Below are positions 55,968 to 64,000 of a stretch of 64,000 bases of DNA, piece after piece. The stretch comes from Chelatococcus sp. HY11 (GTDB taxonomy: Bacteria; Pseudomonadota; Alphaproteobacteria; Rhizobiales; Beijerinckiaceae). The DNA lies in contig NZ_JAHBRX010000001.1 in assembly GCF_018398335.1 (NCBI RefSeq), positions 3,464,001-3,528,000 of the forward strand, given 5' to 3'. Position 1 is the stretch's first letter. The number at the start of each line of letters is the position of its first letter. The notes under the pieces were generated by a model that was given only the letters and a program-made list of their open reading frames with translations, was not told the origin of the DNA and did no database searches. A program made the position numbers and the translations under genes.

Positions 55968-56657
55968 ATGGCAAGAAAGCCCTCTCGTCCGGCCCCGGCA
56001 CGTCCGGCGTCCTCCCGTCCGCGGAGGGAGGATGACAAGCGCCTGCCCGTCGCGCGCGGATCTCACGCCCCGAAAGGGCGGGAGAAGCCGCGCCCGGGGC
56101 TGGTGCAGGTCGGTGAATTCGGCCGCGCGCATGGCGTGCGCGGCGAGGTCCGCCTCAAGTCCTTCACGGGTGAGCCAGGGGCGATCAAGGGGTACTCGCC
56201 GCTTGAGACGGCTGATGGCTCAATGAGCTTCGTCCTGAACCATGTGCGACCGGCCGCCGGCCCAGCCGGCGATATGCTGGTGGCCCGTGTCGCGGGCATT
56301 GACAATCGTGATGCCGCCGAGGCGCTGAACCGCGTCGCGCTTTATATTCCGCGCGAGCGACTGGCGAGCGATCTCGAGGAAGAAGAGTTCCTCCAGGCCG
56401 ATCTCATCGGCCTGGCCGTCCTGGCCGAGGATGGTGCGCGTCTCGGCACGCTGGTCGGCTTCCACGATTTCGGCGCTGGCGATATCATCGAGGTCCGCAA
56501 GGCCGACAGTCCCATCACCGCAATGGTTCCTTTCAGCAAGGCCGCGGTTCCCGTCGTCTCGGTGAAGGACGGGCATGTCGTCGTGGCCGACAAGCGTCTG
56601 TTCGATCCGGTGGAGCCTGTTGATCCCGATGAGGACGGCCGGGCCGCGCGGGATTGA
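55968..56657 (+). CDS. rimM: 16S rRNA processing protein RimM, with basic N-terminal extension
   Basis: This ribosome maturation factor (229 residues) binds S19 on the 30S subunit. The RimM domain starts [20 protein letters not shown] and includes [20 protein letters not shown] and a PRC-barrel. Residues 1-43 are a Pro/Arg/Lys-rich extension ([20 protein letters not shown]) not found in classic RimM; a later start is not obvious. TGA shares its A with the trmD start. Confidence 0.95.
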   Translation: MARKPSRPAPARPASSRPRREDDKRLPVARGSHAPKGREKPRPGLVQVGEFGRAHGVRGEVRLKSFTGEPGAIKGYSPLETADGSMSFVLNHVRPAAGPAGDMLVARVAGIDNRDAAEALNRVALYIPRERLASDLEEEEFLQADLIGLAVLAEDGARLGTLVGFHDFGAGDIIEVRKADSPITAMVPFSKAAVPVVSVKDGHVVVADKRLFDPVEPVDPDEDGRAARD

Positions 56658-57349
56658 TGGCGATGACCTGGCGCGCCACGATACTCACCCTCTATCCCGA
56701 GATGTTTCCCGGCCCGCTTGGCACCAGCCTGTCGGGAGATGCGCTGTCGCGCGGGCTCTGGAGCCTCGAGGCGCGCCAGATCCGCGACCATGGCATCGGC
56801 CGCCACGCCAAGGTGGACGATACCCCTGCCGGGGGTGGCCCGGGCATGGTGCTGAGGGCCGATGTGCTGGCCGCCGCCATCGATGCGGCGGCGGAAGAAG
56901 GTGACATCAGGCCGCGTTTGCTGATGAGCCCGCGCGGGCGCCCCTTTACGCAGGCGGATGCGCGCCGGCTGGCGACGGGGCCAGGGCTCGTCATCGTCTG
57001 CGGCCGGTTCGAGGGTATCGATGAGCGGGTAATCGCCGGGCGTGATCTCACCGAGGTGTCGATCGGCGATTATGTGCTCTCCGGCGGCGAGATTCCGGCG
57101 ATGGTGCTGACCGACGCCTGCGTGCGGCTGCTGCCGGGCGTGATGGGCGCCGACGCATCCGGAGACGACGAGAGCTTCGAGAATGGGCTGCTCGAATATC
57201 CGCAATATACGCGGCCGCGTGAGTGGGAGGGGCGTCCCATTCCGGATGTGCTCCTCTCGGGCGATCATGGCGCCATCGCGCGCTGGCGGCGCCAGGAAGC
57301 GGAGCGCCTGACGGCCGAGCGCCGGCCGGATCTGCTCAGCGCGCGCTGA
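56657..57349 (+). CDS. trmD: tRNA (guanine-N1-)-methyltransferase TrmD
   Basis: This SPOUT enzyme methylates G37 of tRNAs. The 230-residue protein has [20 protein letters not shown], then [25 protein letters not shown] and the knot region [20 protein letters not shown], which bind SAM. ATG 56657 overlaps the rimM stop. Confidence 0.97.
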   Translation: MAMTWRATILTLYPEMFPGPLGTSLSGDALSRGLWSLEARQIRDHGIGRHAKVDDTPAGGGPGMVLRADVLAAAIDAAAEEGDIRPRLLMSPRGRPFTQADARRLATGPGLVIVCGRFEGIDERVIAGRDLTEVSIGDYVLSGGEIPAMVLTDACVRLLPGVMGADASGDDESFENGLLEYPQYTRPREWEGRPIPDVLLSGDHGAIARWRRQEAERLTAERRPDLLSAR

Positions 57350-57550
57350 GGCCAATCCAGGGCGGGCGCAACGCGCTTCCAATTGTCGCAAAATGAACGC
57401 CCGCCGCGCCTTGCGCCTCGACAGGGCTGTCTGGCTGGTGTATAGCGCGCCATCCTCGGCTGCCCGTTTGGTTCGCTGCGGAAACCCAATTCAAAACAGC
57501 GTCGCCGAAACGCTGGCGCCCGCGAGGGCGTCTCGGCAGGAGTTGAACCG

Positions 57551-57952
57551 ATGAACATCATTGAAGCCCTTGATAAAGAGCAGATCGCCAAGCTCACCGA
57601 AGGCCGCGAGCTTCCCGATTTCGAGCCCGGCGACACCGTGCAGGTGAACGTGAAGGTCAAGGAAGGCGAGCGCACCCGCGTCCAGGCCTATGAGGGTGTC
57701 TGCATCGCCCGTGACGGCGGCGGCATCAACCAGAGCTTCACGGTCCGCAAGATTTCCTACGGCGAAGGTGTCGAGCGTGTGTTCCCGCTCTACTCGCCGA
57801 ACATCGATTCCATCAAGGTCGTCCGCCGCGGCAAGGTGCGTCGCGCCAAGCTCTACTATCTGCGTGACCGTCGTGGTAAGTCCGCCCGTATCGCCGAGCG
57901 CACCGATCGCGCGTCCAAGACCAAGGGCGCCGCGGCAACCGCCGCCGAGTAA
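57551..57952 (+). CDS. rplS: 50S ribosomal protein L19
   Basis: This 133-residue protein has the L19 signature: [60 protein letters not shown] and [18 protein letters not shown]. The CAGGAG ribosome binding site is eight bases before the ATG. About 200 bp separate it from trmD, so it may also have its own promoter. Confidence 0.98.
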   Translation: MNIIEALDKEQIAKLTEGRELPDFEPGDTVQVNVKVKEGERTRVQAYEGVCIARDGGGINQSFTVRKISYGEGVERVFPLYSPNIDSIKVVRRGKVRRAKLYYLRDRRGKSARIAERTDRASKTKGAAATAAE

Positions 57953-58480
57953 TCGCACGTTCCATTCCGGCCGTCGCGCCGGGGTGTTGAGGGCGGGCCT
58001 GCCTGTCTTTCCGCTGATGGTCCCTTGGGATGATCCGGAAGGCACGCGGTTCCCGCCTTTTTTCTTGAAGAGCGCCATCTTCCGCGGTTACGGCCGCGGG
58101 ATGCGTCATCCCGCCCGCTGGAACGACCGGAGTCGGCTGTCTCCACCTCTATCGTGGTATTGATTGTCGGATCTTTTTGGATCTGCTAAAAACTAGACAT
58201 TATGACCATGCAATGCTCACAGGATCGGCTGTTACCGGCCTTGTCGCGCGCCTTGAGGGCGCGACCGGTGGTGACGACCCATGAGTTTGCTGCGCTGCAT
58301 GATCACGCGCGTCTGCCGGGACGTTTTTTTGGACGCCTGACCACGGCCGCGAACGCGCAACTTACGGTGATCTGACGCCGGCTCCGCCGGCTCACATGTC
58401 GCGAGCGGAAATTTTCCGCGCGCGCGGCCGTTACCGGTGGCTCCAGGAACAGCCATCTTCTGAGTTGAGATCATCACGCC
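57953..58480. other. Gap between rplS and leuC
   Basis: This 528 bp region should contain the rplS transcript end and the leuC promoter. I found no strong terminator. A 57-codon frame (58202-58375) is listed separately. A small GCCGGC-TCC-GCCGGC hairpin follows that frame at about 58378-58392. Confidence 0.5.
58202..58375 (+). CDS. Possible 57-residue leader peptide or small protein upstream of leuC
   Basis: The open frame runs from ATG 58202 (MTMQCSQDRLLPALSRALRA...) to TGA, 105 bp before leuC. Eight of 57 residues are Leu, but there is no run of Leu codons as in classic attenuators. The hairpin GCCGGC-TCC-GCCGGC just after it could be part of a control element. No ribosome binding site stands out. 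It may be chance. Confidence 0.25.
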   Translation: MTMQCSQDRLLPALSRALRARPVVTTHEFAALHDHARLPGRFFGRLTTAANAQLTVI

Positions 58481-59884
58481 ATGAAGCCTCGCACTCTCTA
58501 CGACAAGATTTGGGACGACCATCTGGTCGACGAACAGCCCGATGGCACTTGCCTGCTCTATATCGACCGCCATCTCGTGCACGAGGTGACCAGCCCGCAG
58601 GCCTTCGAGGGCTTGCGTGTCGCCGGTCGTAAGCTGCGCGCGCCGCAGAAGACGCTTGCCGTCGTCGATCACAACGTCCCCACTAGCGACCGCTCCAAGG
58701 GCATCGACGACCCGGAGGCGGCGACGCAGGTTGCCGCGCTGGCCGAGAACGCCCGCGATTTCGGCGTGGAATATTATGACGAGCGCGACGTTCGCCAGGG
58801 CATCGTCCACGTCATCGGTCCGGAGCAGGGCTTCACGCTGCCGGGCACGACGATTGTCTGCGGCGACAGCCACACCTCGACTCATGGCGCTTTTGGCGCC
58901 TTGGCCCATGGCATCGGCACGTCCGAGGTGGAGCATGTGCTCGCCACACAGACGCTGATCCAGAAGAAGGCCAAGAACATGCGCGTGACGGTGGACGGCC
59001 AGCTGCCGCCCGGCGTCACCGCCAAGGATATCGTGCTGGCGATCATCGGTGAGATCGGCACGGCCGGCGGCACCGGCCATGTCATCGAATATGCGGGCGA
59101 GGCAATCCGCGCGCTGTCCATGGAAGGCCGCATGACGGTCTGCAACATGTCGATCGAGGGCGGCGCCCGCGCCGGCCTCGTCGCGCCGGACGAGAAGACC
59201 TACGAGTATCTCAAGGGCCGGCCCAAGGCACCGACGGGCGCCGCATGGGACGAGGCGGTGCGCTTCTGGGAAAGCCTGAAGACGGACGAGGGCGCGTTCT
59301 TCGACAGCGAGATCCGGCTCGACGCCGCCAGCCTGCCGCCGATCGTGACCTGGGGTACGAGCCCGGAGGACGTCGTTGCGGTGACCGGTGTCGTTCCCAA
59401 CCCGGACGATATCCAGGACGAGAACAAGCGCAACTCCAAATGGCGCGCGCTCGAGTACATCGGCCTGAAGCCCGGCACCAAGCTGACCGACGTAACCATC
59501 GACCGTGTCTTCATCGGCTCCTGCACCAACGGCCGTATCGAGGACATGCGCGCGGCCGCTGCCGTGGTGCGGGGCAAGAGCGTGCATCCGGGCGTCAATG
59601 CCATGGTCGTTCCCGGCTCGGGTCTGGTGAAGCTCCAGGCCGAGGAGGAAGGTCTGGACGTCATCTTCCGTGAAGCGGGCTTCGACTGGCGTGAGCCGGG
59701 CTGCTCCATGTGCCTTGCCATGAACGCCGACAAGCTGAAGCCGGGCGAGCGCTGCGCGTCGACCTCGAACCGCAATTTCGAGGGGCGCCAGGGCTTCAAG
59801 GGCCGCACGCATCTCGTGTCGCCAGCGATGGCGGCGGCCGCGGCGATCGCCGGGCACTTCGTTGACATCCGGGACTGGAAATGA
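58481..59884 (+). CDS. leuC: 3-isopropylmalate dehydratase large subunit LeuC
   Basis: This Fe-S aconitase-family subunit has 467 residues. The cluster-binding residues are in [20 protein letters not shown] and [10 protein letters not shown]. The N-terminus reads [20 protein letters not shown], as in other LeuC. With LeuD it converts 2- to 3-isopropylmalate in leucine synthesis. The stop overlaps the GNAT gene by 4 bp (ATGA), so the two are co-translated. Confidence 0.97.
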   Translation: MKPRTLYDKIWDDHLVDEQPDGTCLLYIDRHLVHEVTSPQAFEGLRVAGRKLRAPQKTLAVVDHNVPTSDRSKGIDDPEAATQVAALAENARDFGVEYYDERDVRQGIVHVIGPEQGFTLPGTTIVCGDSHTSTHGAFGALAHGIGTSEVEHVLATQTLIQKKAKNMRVTVDGQLPPGVTAKDIVLAIIGEIGTAGGTGHVIEYAGEAIRALSMEGRMTVCNMSIEGGARAGLVAPDEKTYEYLKGRPKAPTGAAWDEAVRFWESLKTDEGAFFDSEIRLDAASLPPIVTWGTSPEDVVAVTGVVPNPDDIQDENKRNSKWRALEYIGLKPGTKLTDVTIDRVFIGSCTNGRIEDMRAAAAVVRGKSVHPGVNAMVVPGSGLVKLQAEEEGLDVIFREAGFDWREPGCSMCLAMNADKLKPGERCASTSNRNFEGRQGFKGRTHLVSPAMAAAAAIAGHFVDIRDWK

Positions 59885-60411
59885 CCGTGGACGGGCGGCC
59901 GTCGCCGGTTGGCGCGGCCGCTTCCGCGGCAACGCCCGGCCTTGTGCTGCGGGAGCTCGATCCGGCTGACGCGACCGGGCTCTTGCCGTTGATCGCGGCC
60001 TATGGCGAGGCGCTCAGCCACGGCGAGGACAACGGCGACAAGCCTGACCTCGCTTATGTCGAGCGGCTGTTGGCTGAGTCCGGCGTCATCATCCGTGGTG
60101 CTTTCGCGGGCGATGACATGAACGGCAAGCTCGTCGGCTTTGCCCTGTTCTATGACCTGCCGGAGGCGATCTCGCGGCGGCGGGCCGGGCAGATCGATGA
60201 CCTCTATGTTCTTCCCGAGGCGCGCGGTCAGGGGGTTGCGGGGGCGTTGATCGCCGATATCGTCGCGGAGGGACGCAAGCGTGGCTGGATCCAGTTGCGC
60301 TGGATGGTTCCTCACGACAATCTTGGCGCGCAACGGCTTTATGACCGCATCGCCGAAGCCGCCCCCTGGAAGAACTATGTGATCTGGCTCGAGCCGGGCG
60401 TTTCCTGGTGA
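59881..60411 (+). CDS. GNAT-family N-acetyltransferase
   Basis: This 176-residue protein has the GNAT fold: [20 protein letters not shown], the acetyl-CoA loop [20 protein letters not shown] and the terminal [20 protein letters not shown]. The acceptor is unknown. It overlaps leuC by 4 bp, inside the leu region; an amine or amino acid target is possible but unproved. Confidence 0.92.
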   Translation: MTVDGRPSPVGAAASAATPGLVLRELDPADATGLLPLIAAYGEALSHGEDNGDKPDLAYVERLLAESGVIIRGAFAGDDMNGKLVGFALFYDLPEAISRRRAGQIDDLYVLPEARGQGVAGALIADIVAEGRKRGWIQLRWMVPHDNLGAQRLYDRIAEAAPWKNYVIWLEPGVSW

Positions 60412-60466
60412 GGCGGTAACGCGAAAGCCAGCGGGGCCGGGCTTGAGGCGGTTATCATGGTGGGTC

Positions 60467-60718
60467 ATGACGAAAGGTGATGACGAGCGGGAGCGGGAAG
60501 CCAAGGAGACGCTGGAGCGCGTGTCCCGCGACAGCGAGGCGATCGCGGATTCCGGCGTCGCGCGTGTCGTTCGCCATATGACCGGCGCGGATGCGCCCCT
60601 GTTGCCGGACGGTCGTCGCGATCCCATCGAGGTCTGGGGACGGCGCATCGGACGGGCAATCGGTGTGGTGATCGTCATCTACCTCGCGGTGTCGCTGTTT
60701 ACCCAGCTGCGGGGCTGA
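60467..60718 (+). CDS. Small membrane-anchored hypothetical protein
   Basis: This 83-residue protein has a charged N-terminus (TKGDDEREREAKETLERVSR), a middle part with GADAPLLPDGRRDPIEVWGR and a single C-terminal helix (AIGVVIVIYLAVSLFTQL). It is a tail-anchored type. The sequence pattern is familiar from unnamed alphaproteobacterial proteins. It lies 55 bp after the GNAT gene and 146 bp before the metallopeptidase gene. Function unknown. Confidence 0.78.
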   Translation: MTKGDDEREREAKETLERVSRDSEAIADSGVARVVRHMTGADAPLLPDGRRDPIEVWGRRIGRAIGVVIVIYLAVSLFTQLRG

Positions 60719-60864
60719 GGAGAACAGCTTTCGCGACTGAGCGTTTTCGAGCGGAGTGGAAACCGGTTCGTGTGAAGGAAATGCGTGGAAGCAAAGACCT
60801 GAAGCGTTCCTGGTGAACTCCGGTTCATAGGGAAAGCTCCAGGCTTTGAACGGAGAGTGACGGC

Positions 60865-61305
60865 GTGGCATCTGTGCACAATCTCGCGGAGGAACTGCCT
60901 CTGGCCTGGGGCAGGCGGATGGCCCCTACCTTGGCTGACGTCGAGGTTCTGGCCGAGCGTGCCCTGGCGCAGCTGCCTGATACGTTCCGCGCATTGTGCA
61001 GCGGCGTGGTGCTCACGATCGAGGATTTTCCGGACGAAGAGACAATCGAGGAAATGGATCTCGAAAGTCCTTTCGATCTGCTCGGCCTGTTCCGCGGGCA
61101 TGGCCTGGCGCAACAGGGCGCGGGTCCCTTGAGCGGGCAGATGCCGAATATGGTTTTCCTCTACCGCCGGCCCATCCTCGACTATTGGGCGGAGCACGAG
61201 GAAACGCTGGGTTCGATTGTGACGCATGTGCTCGTGCATGAGATCGGGCATCATTTCGGTCTGTCCGATGAAGATATCGAGGCGATCGAGCGCGAAGCCG
61301 GTTGA
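60865..61305 (+). CDS. Metallopeptidase family protein (HExxH)
   Basis: This 146-residue cytosolic protein has the zinc motif [18 protein letters not shown] near the C-terminus; a Glu/Asp downstream could be the third ligand. The rest contains [19 protein letters not shown]-like ([12 protein letters not shown]) and [14 protein letters not shown], which match a small family of predicted Zn proteases found in many bacteria near unrelated genes (old name DUF1025). It starts at GTG 60865. The stop and the longest leuD frame overlap, but leuD proper starts 63 bp later. Confidence 0.9.
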   Translation: MASVHNLAEELPLAWGRRMAPTLADVEVLAERALAQLPDTFRALCSGVVLTIEDFPDEETIEEMDLESPFDLLGLFRGHGLAQQGAGPLSGQMPNMVFLYRRPILDYWAEHEETLGSIVTHVLVHEIGHHFGLSDEDIEAIEREAG

Positions 61306-61367
61306 TGGAAATCTGCGGAGCCTTTGAGCTCCTGTTGCTTGAGAATTTGGGTGGAAGGACTGGACGG

Positions 61368-61973
61368 ATGGACAAATTCACAACCCTGACGGGGGTCGCG
61401 GCTCCGCTGGAGATCGTCAATGTCGATACCGACATGATCATCCCGAAGCAGTATCTGAAGACGATCAAGCGCACGGGTCTCGGCGCTGGCCTCTTCGCCG
61501 AGATGCGCTTTAAGGAAGATGGCTCGGAAAATCCCGACTTCATCCTGAACAAGCCGGCCTACCGTAACGCGCAGATCCTCGTCGCGGGTGACAATTTCGG
61601 CTGCGGCTCCTCGCGCGAGCACGCGCCCTGGGCGTTGCTCGACTTCGGCATCCGCTGCGTGATCTCGACGTCCTTCGCGGATATTTTCTACAACAACTGC
61701 TTCCAGAACGGCATCCTGCCGATCAAGGTCTCGCCGGAAGATCTCGACAAGCTGATGGATGACGCACGCCGCGGGGCCAATGCGACGCTCACGGTCGATC
61801 TGGAAAGCCAGACCATCAAGGGCCCCGACGGTGGCAGCATCAGCTTCGACCTTGACCCCTTCCGCAAGCATTGCATGCTCAATGGTCTCGATGGCGTGGG
61901 ACTGACCATGGAGAAGCGCGACGCCATCTCGAGCTATGAGACCAAGACGAAAGAGACGCATCCCTGGCTTTGA
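61368..61973 (+). CDS. leuD: 3-isopropylmalate dehydratase small subunit LeuD
   Basis: This partner of LeuC has 201 residues. It begins [20 protein letters not shown] with the swivelling-domain motif [23 protein letters not shown] 61368 follows GGAAGGACTGGACGG. The frame extends upstream to 61302, but that part is not LeuD-like. The gene is followed by a terminator hairpin. Confidence 0.96.
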   Translation: MDKFTTLTGVAAPLEIVNVDTDMIIPKQYLKTIKRTGLGAGLFAEMRFKEDGSENPDFILNKPAYRNAQILVAGDNFGCGSSREHAPWALLDFGIRCVISTSFADIFYNNCFQNGILPIKVSPEDLDKLMDDARRGANATLTVDLESQTIKGPDGGSISFDLDPFRKHCMLNGLDGVGLTMEKRDAISSYETKTKETHPWL

Positions 61974-62026
61974 TCGCGCGGGCCTCGTGCCCCGGCTGAT
62001 CGGCTCATAATTTGCGACTTGAAATG

Positions 62027-62056
62027 CGGCGGGAGCCTCCAAGAGGTTTCCCGCCG
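62027..62056 (+). terminator. Terminator after leuD
   Basis: CGGCGGGA (62027-62034) pairs with TCCCGCCG (62049-62056). An inner stem, CCTC with GAGG, makes a compact hairpin. TTATTGTTTT follows. It marks the end of the leuC-leuD transcript. Confidence 0.88.
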
Positions 62057-62124
62057 TTATTGTTTTCGATGAATGTATTTATGTATATTGCAAGTTATTG
62101 TGATGTTTGTTTCGCGATCAGGGC

Positions 62125-62826
62125 ATGACGTATACTAAATCAATTTCGGAAATTGGGAGTTTCAGCGTCTATTTGAGCCATATCTATGTTGGTGGAGTGA
62201 TCGTGCACTCCAGCTTCAACAGGATGGCAGGTTTTCATAGTGACAAGATGGGCTGTGTGAACAACGCGATCCGTTTCATCATGGAGCGATTGCCCGATCA
62301 TCTACCGCGCATTTCACCGCTGAATGTGATGTTGCATCCTCGCATTGCTTGCGAGGCCTGCTGGTGGCCGGAGGGGCCGGGCGGCAAGCGCACCATGTTC
62401 GTGGGAGACAAGATCTTTGACGTGAATGACCATTACCCCGGCCAGAGTCCGATCTTCGGGGAAGGTCCCAAAGGCAAGCGCGGTATTCCCGACCAGTTGC
62501 GCGATGCTGGTATCATGAACCAGATAACAGGGTTGACGCCGGTGCCGAAACGGAGCGCCTCGGAAGCGATGCGTGGGATCGCGGCTGTCGTCCATGAATT
62601 CGGCCATTTCCTGCATGAGGCTAACAGGCCCGCCATGTTCTGGAGCCTGAAGATGATATCAAGCACGGCATGTGTCGCGCCTGACATCGGCATCCAGGTG
62701 AGCGGCTATGCAACCATCAACCCGCTGGAGTTCGTCGCCGAGGTCTTCACCGGTCTGGTGTTCGGCCTGCGTTACTCCGAGGCTGTGATCGCGCAGTATC
62801 ACGCCTTTGGTGGGGTCGATCTCTAG
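62125..62826 (+). CDS. Orphan HExxH metallopeptidase-like protein between leuD and leuB
   Basis: This protein has 233 residues from ATG 62125; TTG 62107 would add six residues. A zinc motif HEFGHFLHEANRPAMFW is followed about 35 residues later by NPLEFVAEVFTGLVFG, where Glu could be the third ligand (gluzincin-like). An early part has YVGGVIVHSSFNRMAGFH and ACEACWWPEGPGGKR. There is no signal peptide or membrane helix. I recognise no named family. The AT-rich upstream region and its position, which breaks the leu gene order, suggest recent acquisition. Possible roles include an effector or a housekeeping protease. Confidence 0.7.
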   Translation: MTYTKSISEIGSFSVYLSHIYVGGVIVHSSFNRMAGFHSDKMGCVNNAIRFIMERLPDHLPRISPLNVMLHPRIACEACWWPEGPGGKRTMFVGDKIFDVNDHYPGQSPIFGEGPKGKRGIPDQLRDAGIMNQITGLTPVPKRSASEAMRGIAAVVHEFGHFLHEANRPAMFWSLKMISSTACVAPDIGIQVSGYATINPLEFVAEVFTGLVFGLRYSEAVIAQYHAFGGVDL

Positions 62827-62944
62827 AGGAGTTTACCCTCGGCCCATGTGGTGATCGTTCGCCAAGTCCTAAAGCTTGCCAAGTCCCCGCGGAACGTCTT
62901 AAACCTCCGGCACAATCCATCTCGGCGTAGTCTCGCGAGGCATC

Positions 62945-64000
62945 ATGGCATCCTTCAATCTCCTTCTCCTCCCCGGTGACGGGATCGGCCCCGAAGTCAT
63001 GAGCGAAGTGGAAAAGCTCGTTCGCTGGTTCGACAAGGAAAGCGGCAACCGTTTCGAGACGGAGCGTCAGCTCGTAGGCGGTTCCGCCTATGACGCGCAT
63101 GGCGTTGCCATCACCGACGAGGCGATGGGGCTAGCCATGGCGTCGGACGCCGTGCTGTTCGGTGCGGTCGGCGGACCAAAGTGGGACAAGGTCCCCTATG
63201 AGCACCGTCCCGAGGCAGGCCTGCTGCGCCTGCGGAAGGATCTTGGGCTTTTCGCCAACCTGCGCCCCGCCATCTGTTACCCGGCGCTGGCCGACGCGTC
63301 GTCCCTGAAGCGTGAGCTGGTCGAAGGGCTCGACATCCTCATCGTGCGCGAGTTGACGGGCGGCGTGTATTTCGGCGAGCCGAAGGAGATCGTGACGCTG
63401 GAGAACGGCGAGAAGCGCGCCGTGGATACCCAGCTCTACACGACCCACGAAATCGATCGCATCGCCCGCATCGCTTTTGATCTCGCCGGCAAGCGCCGCA
63501 GCAAGGTGGCCTCCGCTGAGAAGCGCAATGTCATGAAGTCCGGGGTGCTGTGGAACGAGGTCGTCACCCGCGTGCATGGCGACTATCCCGGTATCGCGCT
63601 GGAGCATGTGCTCGCCGATAACTGCGCCATGCAGCTGGTGCGTAATCCCAAGCAGTATGACGTCATCGTCACCGACAACCTCTTCGGCGACATCCTCTCG
63701 GACGTGGCGGCGATGCTGACGGGCTCGCTCGGCATGCTGCCATCGGCGGCGCTCGGCGCGGTCGACCCCGTGACGGGTAAGCGCCGGGCCATGTATGAGC
63801 CGGTGCACGGCTCAGCCCCCGATATCGCCGGCCAGAGCCTTGCCAATCCGATCGCCATGATCGGCTCTTTCGCCATGGCATTGCGGTATTCCTGCAACCT
63901 CGTCGAGGAAGCCGATCTCCTTGAGAAGGCGGTTGCCAACGTGCTGGACAGTGGCCTGCGCACGCGCGATATCGCCGCGCGGGGCTCCAACGCGACCAGC
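62945..64000 (+). CDS. leuB: 3-isopropylmalate dehydrogenase LeuB (3' end beyond window)
   Basis: This NAD-dependent decarboxylating dehydrogenase forms 2-ketoisocaproate. The 352 visible codons begin [20 protein letters not shown]. Active-site blocks are [48 protein letters not shown] and [20 protein letters not shown]. About 18 residues appear to be missing at the C-terminus because the window ends. Start ATG 62945. Confidence 0.98.
   Translation, partial: MASFNLLLLPGDGIGPEVMSEVEKLVRWFDKESGNRFETERQLVGGSAYDAHGVAITDEAMGLAMASDAVLFGAVGGPKWDKVPYEHRPEAGLLRLRKDLGLFANLRPAICYPALADASSLKRELVEGLDILIVRELTGGVYFGEPKEIVTLENGEKRAVDTQLYTTHEIDRIARIAFDLAGKRRSKVASAEKRNVMKSGVLWNEVVTRVHGDYPGIALEHVLADNCAMQLVRNPKQYDVIVTDNLFGDILSDVAAMLTGSLGMLPSAALGAVDPVTGKRRAMYEPVHGSAPDIAGQSLANPIAMIGSFAMALRYSCNLVEEADLLEKAVANVLDSGLRTRDIAARGSNATS

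Noticed and set aside
58232-59932. A 566-codon minus-strand frame over leuC
   Set aside because: It is antisense to leuC with no recognisable domain.

Overview
The window is GC-rich, densely coded DNA from an alphaproteobacterium of the order Hyphomicrobiales (Rhizobiales). The best taxonomic evidence is the gene set for very-long-chain fatty acylation of lipid A (acpXL to lpxXL), together with the gene orders dapF-mtaB-ftsY and ffh-chorismate mutase-rpsP-rimM-trmD-rplS, and the ECF41 sigma factor beside an AhpD-like gene. I cannot name the genus from the sequence alone. I saw no tRNA, rRNA, CRISPR array, transposase or phage gene.

Layout. 0-11 kb: a truncated orphan resembling the Stv domain, a cyclopropane fatty acid synthase, an L,D-transpeptidase, a low-complexity hypothetical protein, an RND multidrug efflux pair and two exported proteins of unknown role. 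11.4-23.2 kb: a probable sugar-acid/uronate catabolic island, consisting of an IlvD/Edd-type dehydratase, a complete oligopeptide-type ABC transporter with fused ATPases, an enolase-superfamily dehydratase and, on the other strand, a UxuA-like dehydratase and a uronate dehydrogenase-like enzyme. 23.5-26.8 kb: small accessory genes (YciF-like ferritin fold, exported peptide, LysE exporter, DUF1223). 26.8-33.1 kb: the lipid A very-long-chain fatty acid cluster acpXL-fabZXL-fabF2XL-fabF1XL-fabG-adhXL-lpxXL. 33.4-39.5 kb: aconitase, then the cytochrome c maturation genes ccmABCDG. 39.5-43.7 kb: a membrane class III adenylate cyclase, yciB, an AhpD-like/ECF41 pair with a recognisable ECF41 promoter, and a YnfA-like protein. 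43.7-48.5 kb: ftsY, an RluA-type pseudouridine synthase, mtaB and dapF. 48.9-52.8 kb: an exported GyrI-like protein, a methyltransferase and a large two-domain glycosyltransferase. 53.4-58 kb: the ffh/ribosome maturation operon. 58.5-64 kb: leuC, leuD and leuB (truncated by the window end), interspersed with a GNAT enzyme, a small membrane protein and two HExxH proteins.

Working together: FtsY and Ffh form the SRP targeting pathway. The leu genes convert isopropylmalate to the leucine precursor. The XL cluster builds and attaches the long acyl chain of lipid A. The 11-23 kb island looks like an uptake and oxidation/dehydration route for a uronate-containing sugar. Its substrate cannot be read from sequence and it is the most promising functional unknown here.

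Dispersed palindromic repeats occupy several gaps (about 2.9, 21.1, 25.2, 43.2, 45.2 and 46.3 kb). Functions are assigned by recognising protein motifs by eye. No database search was run.
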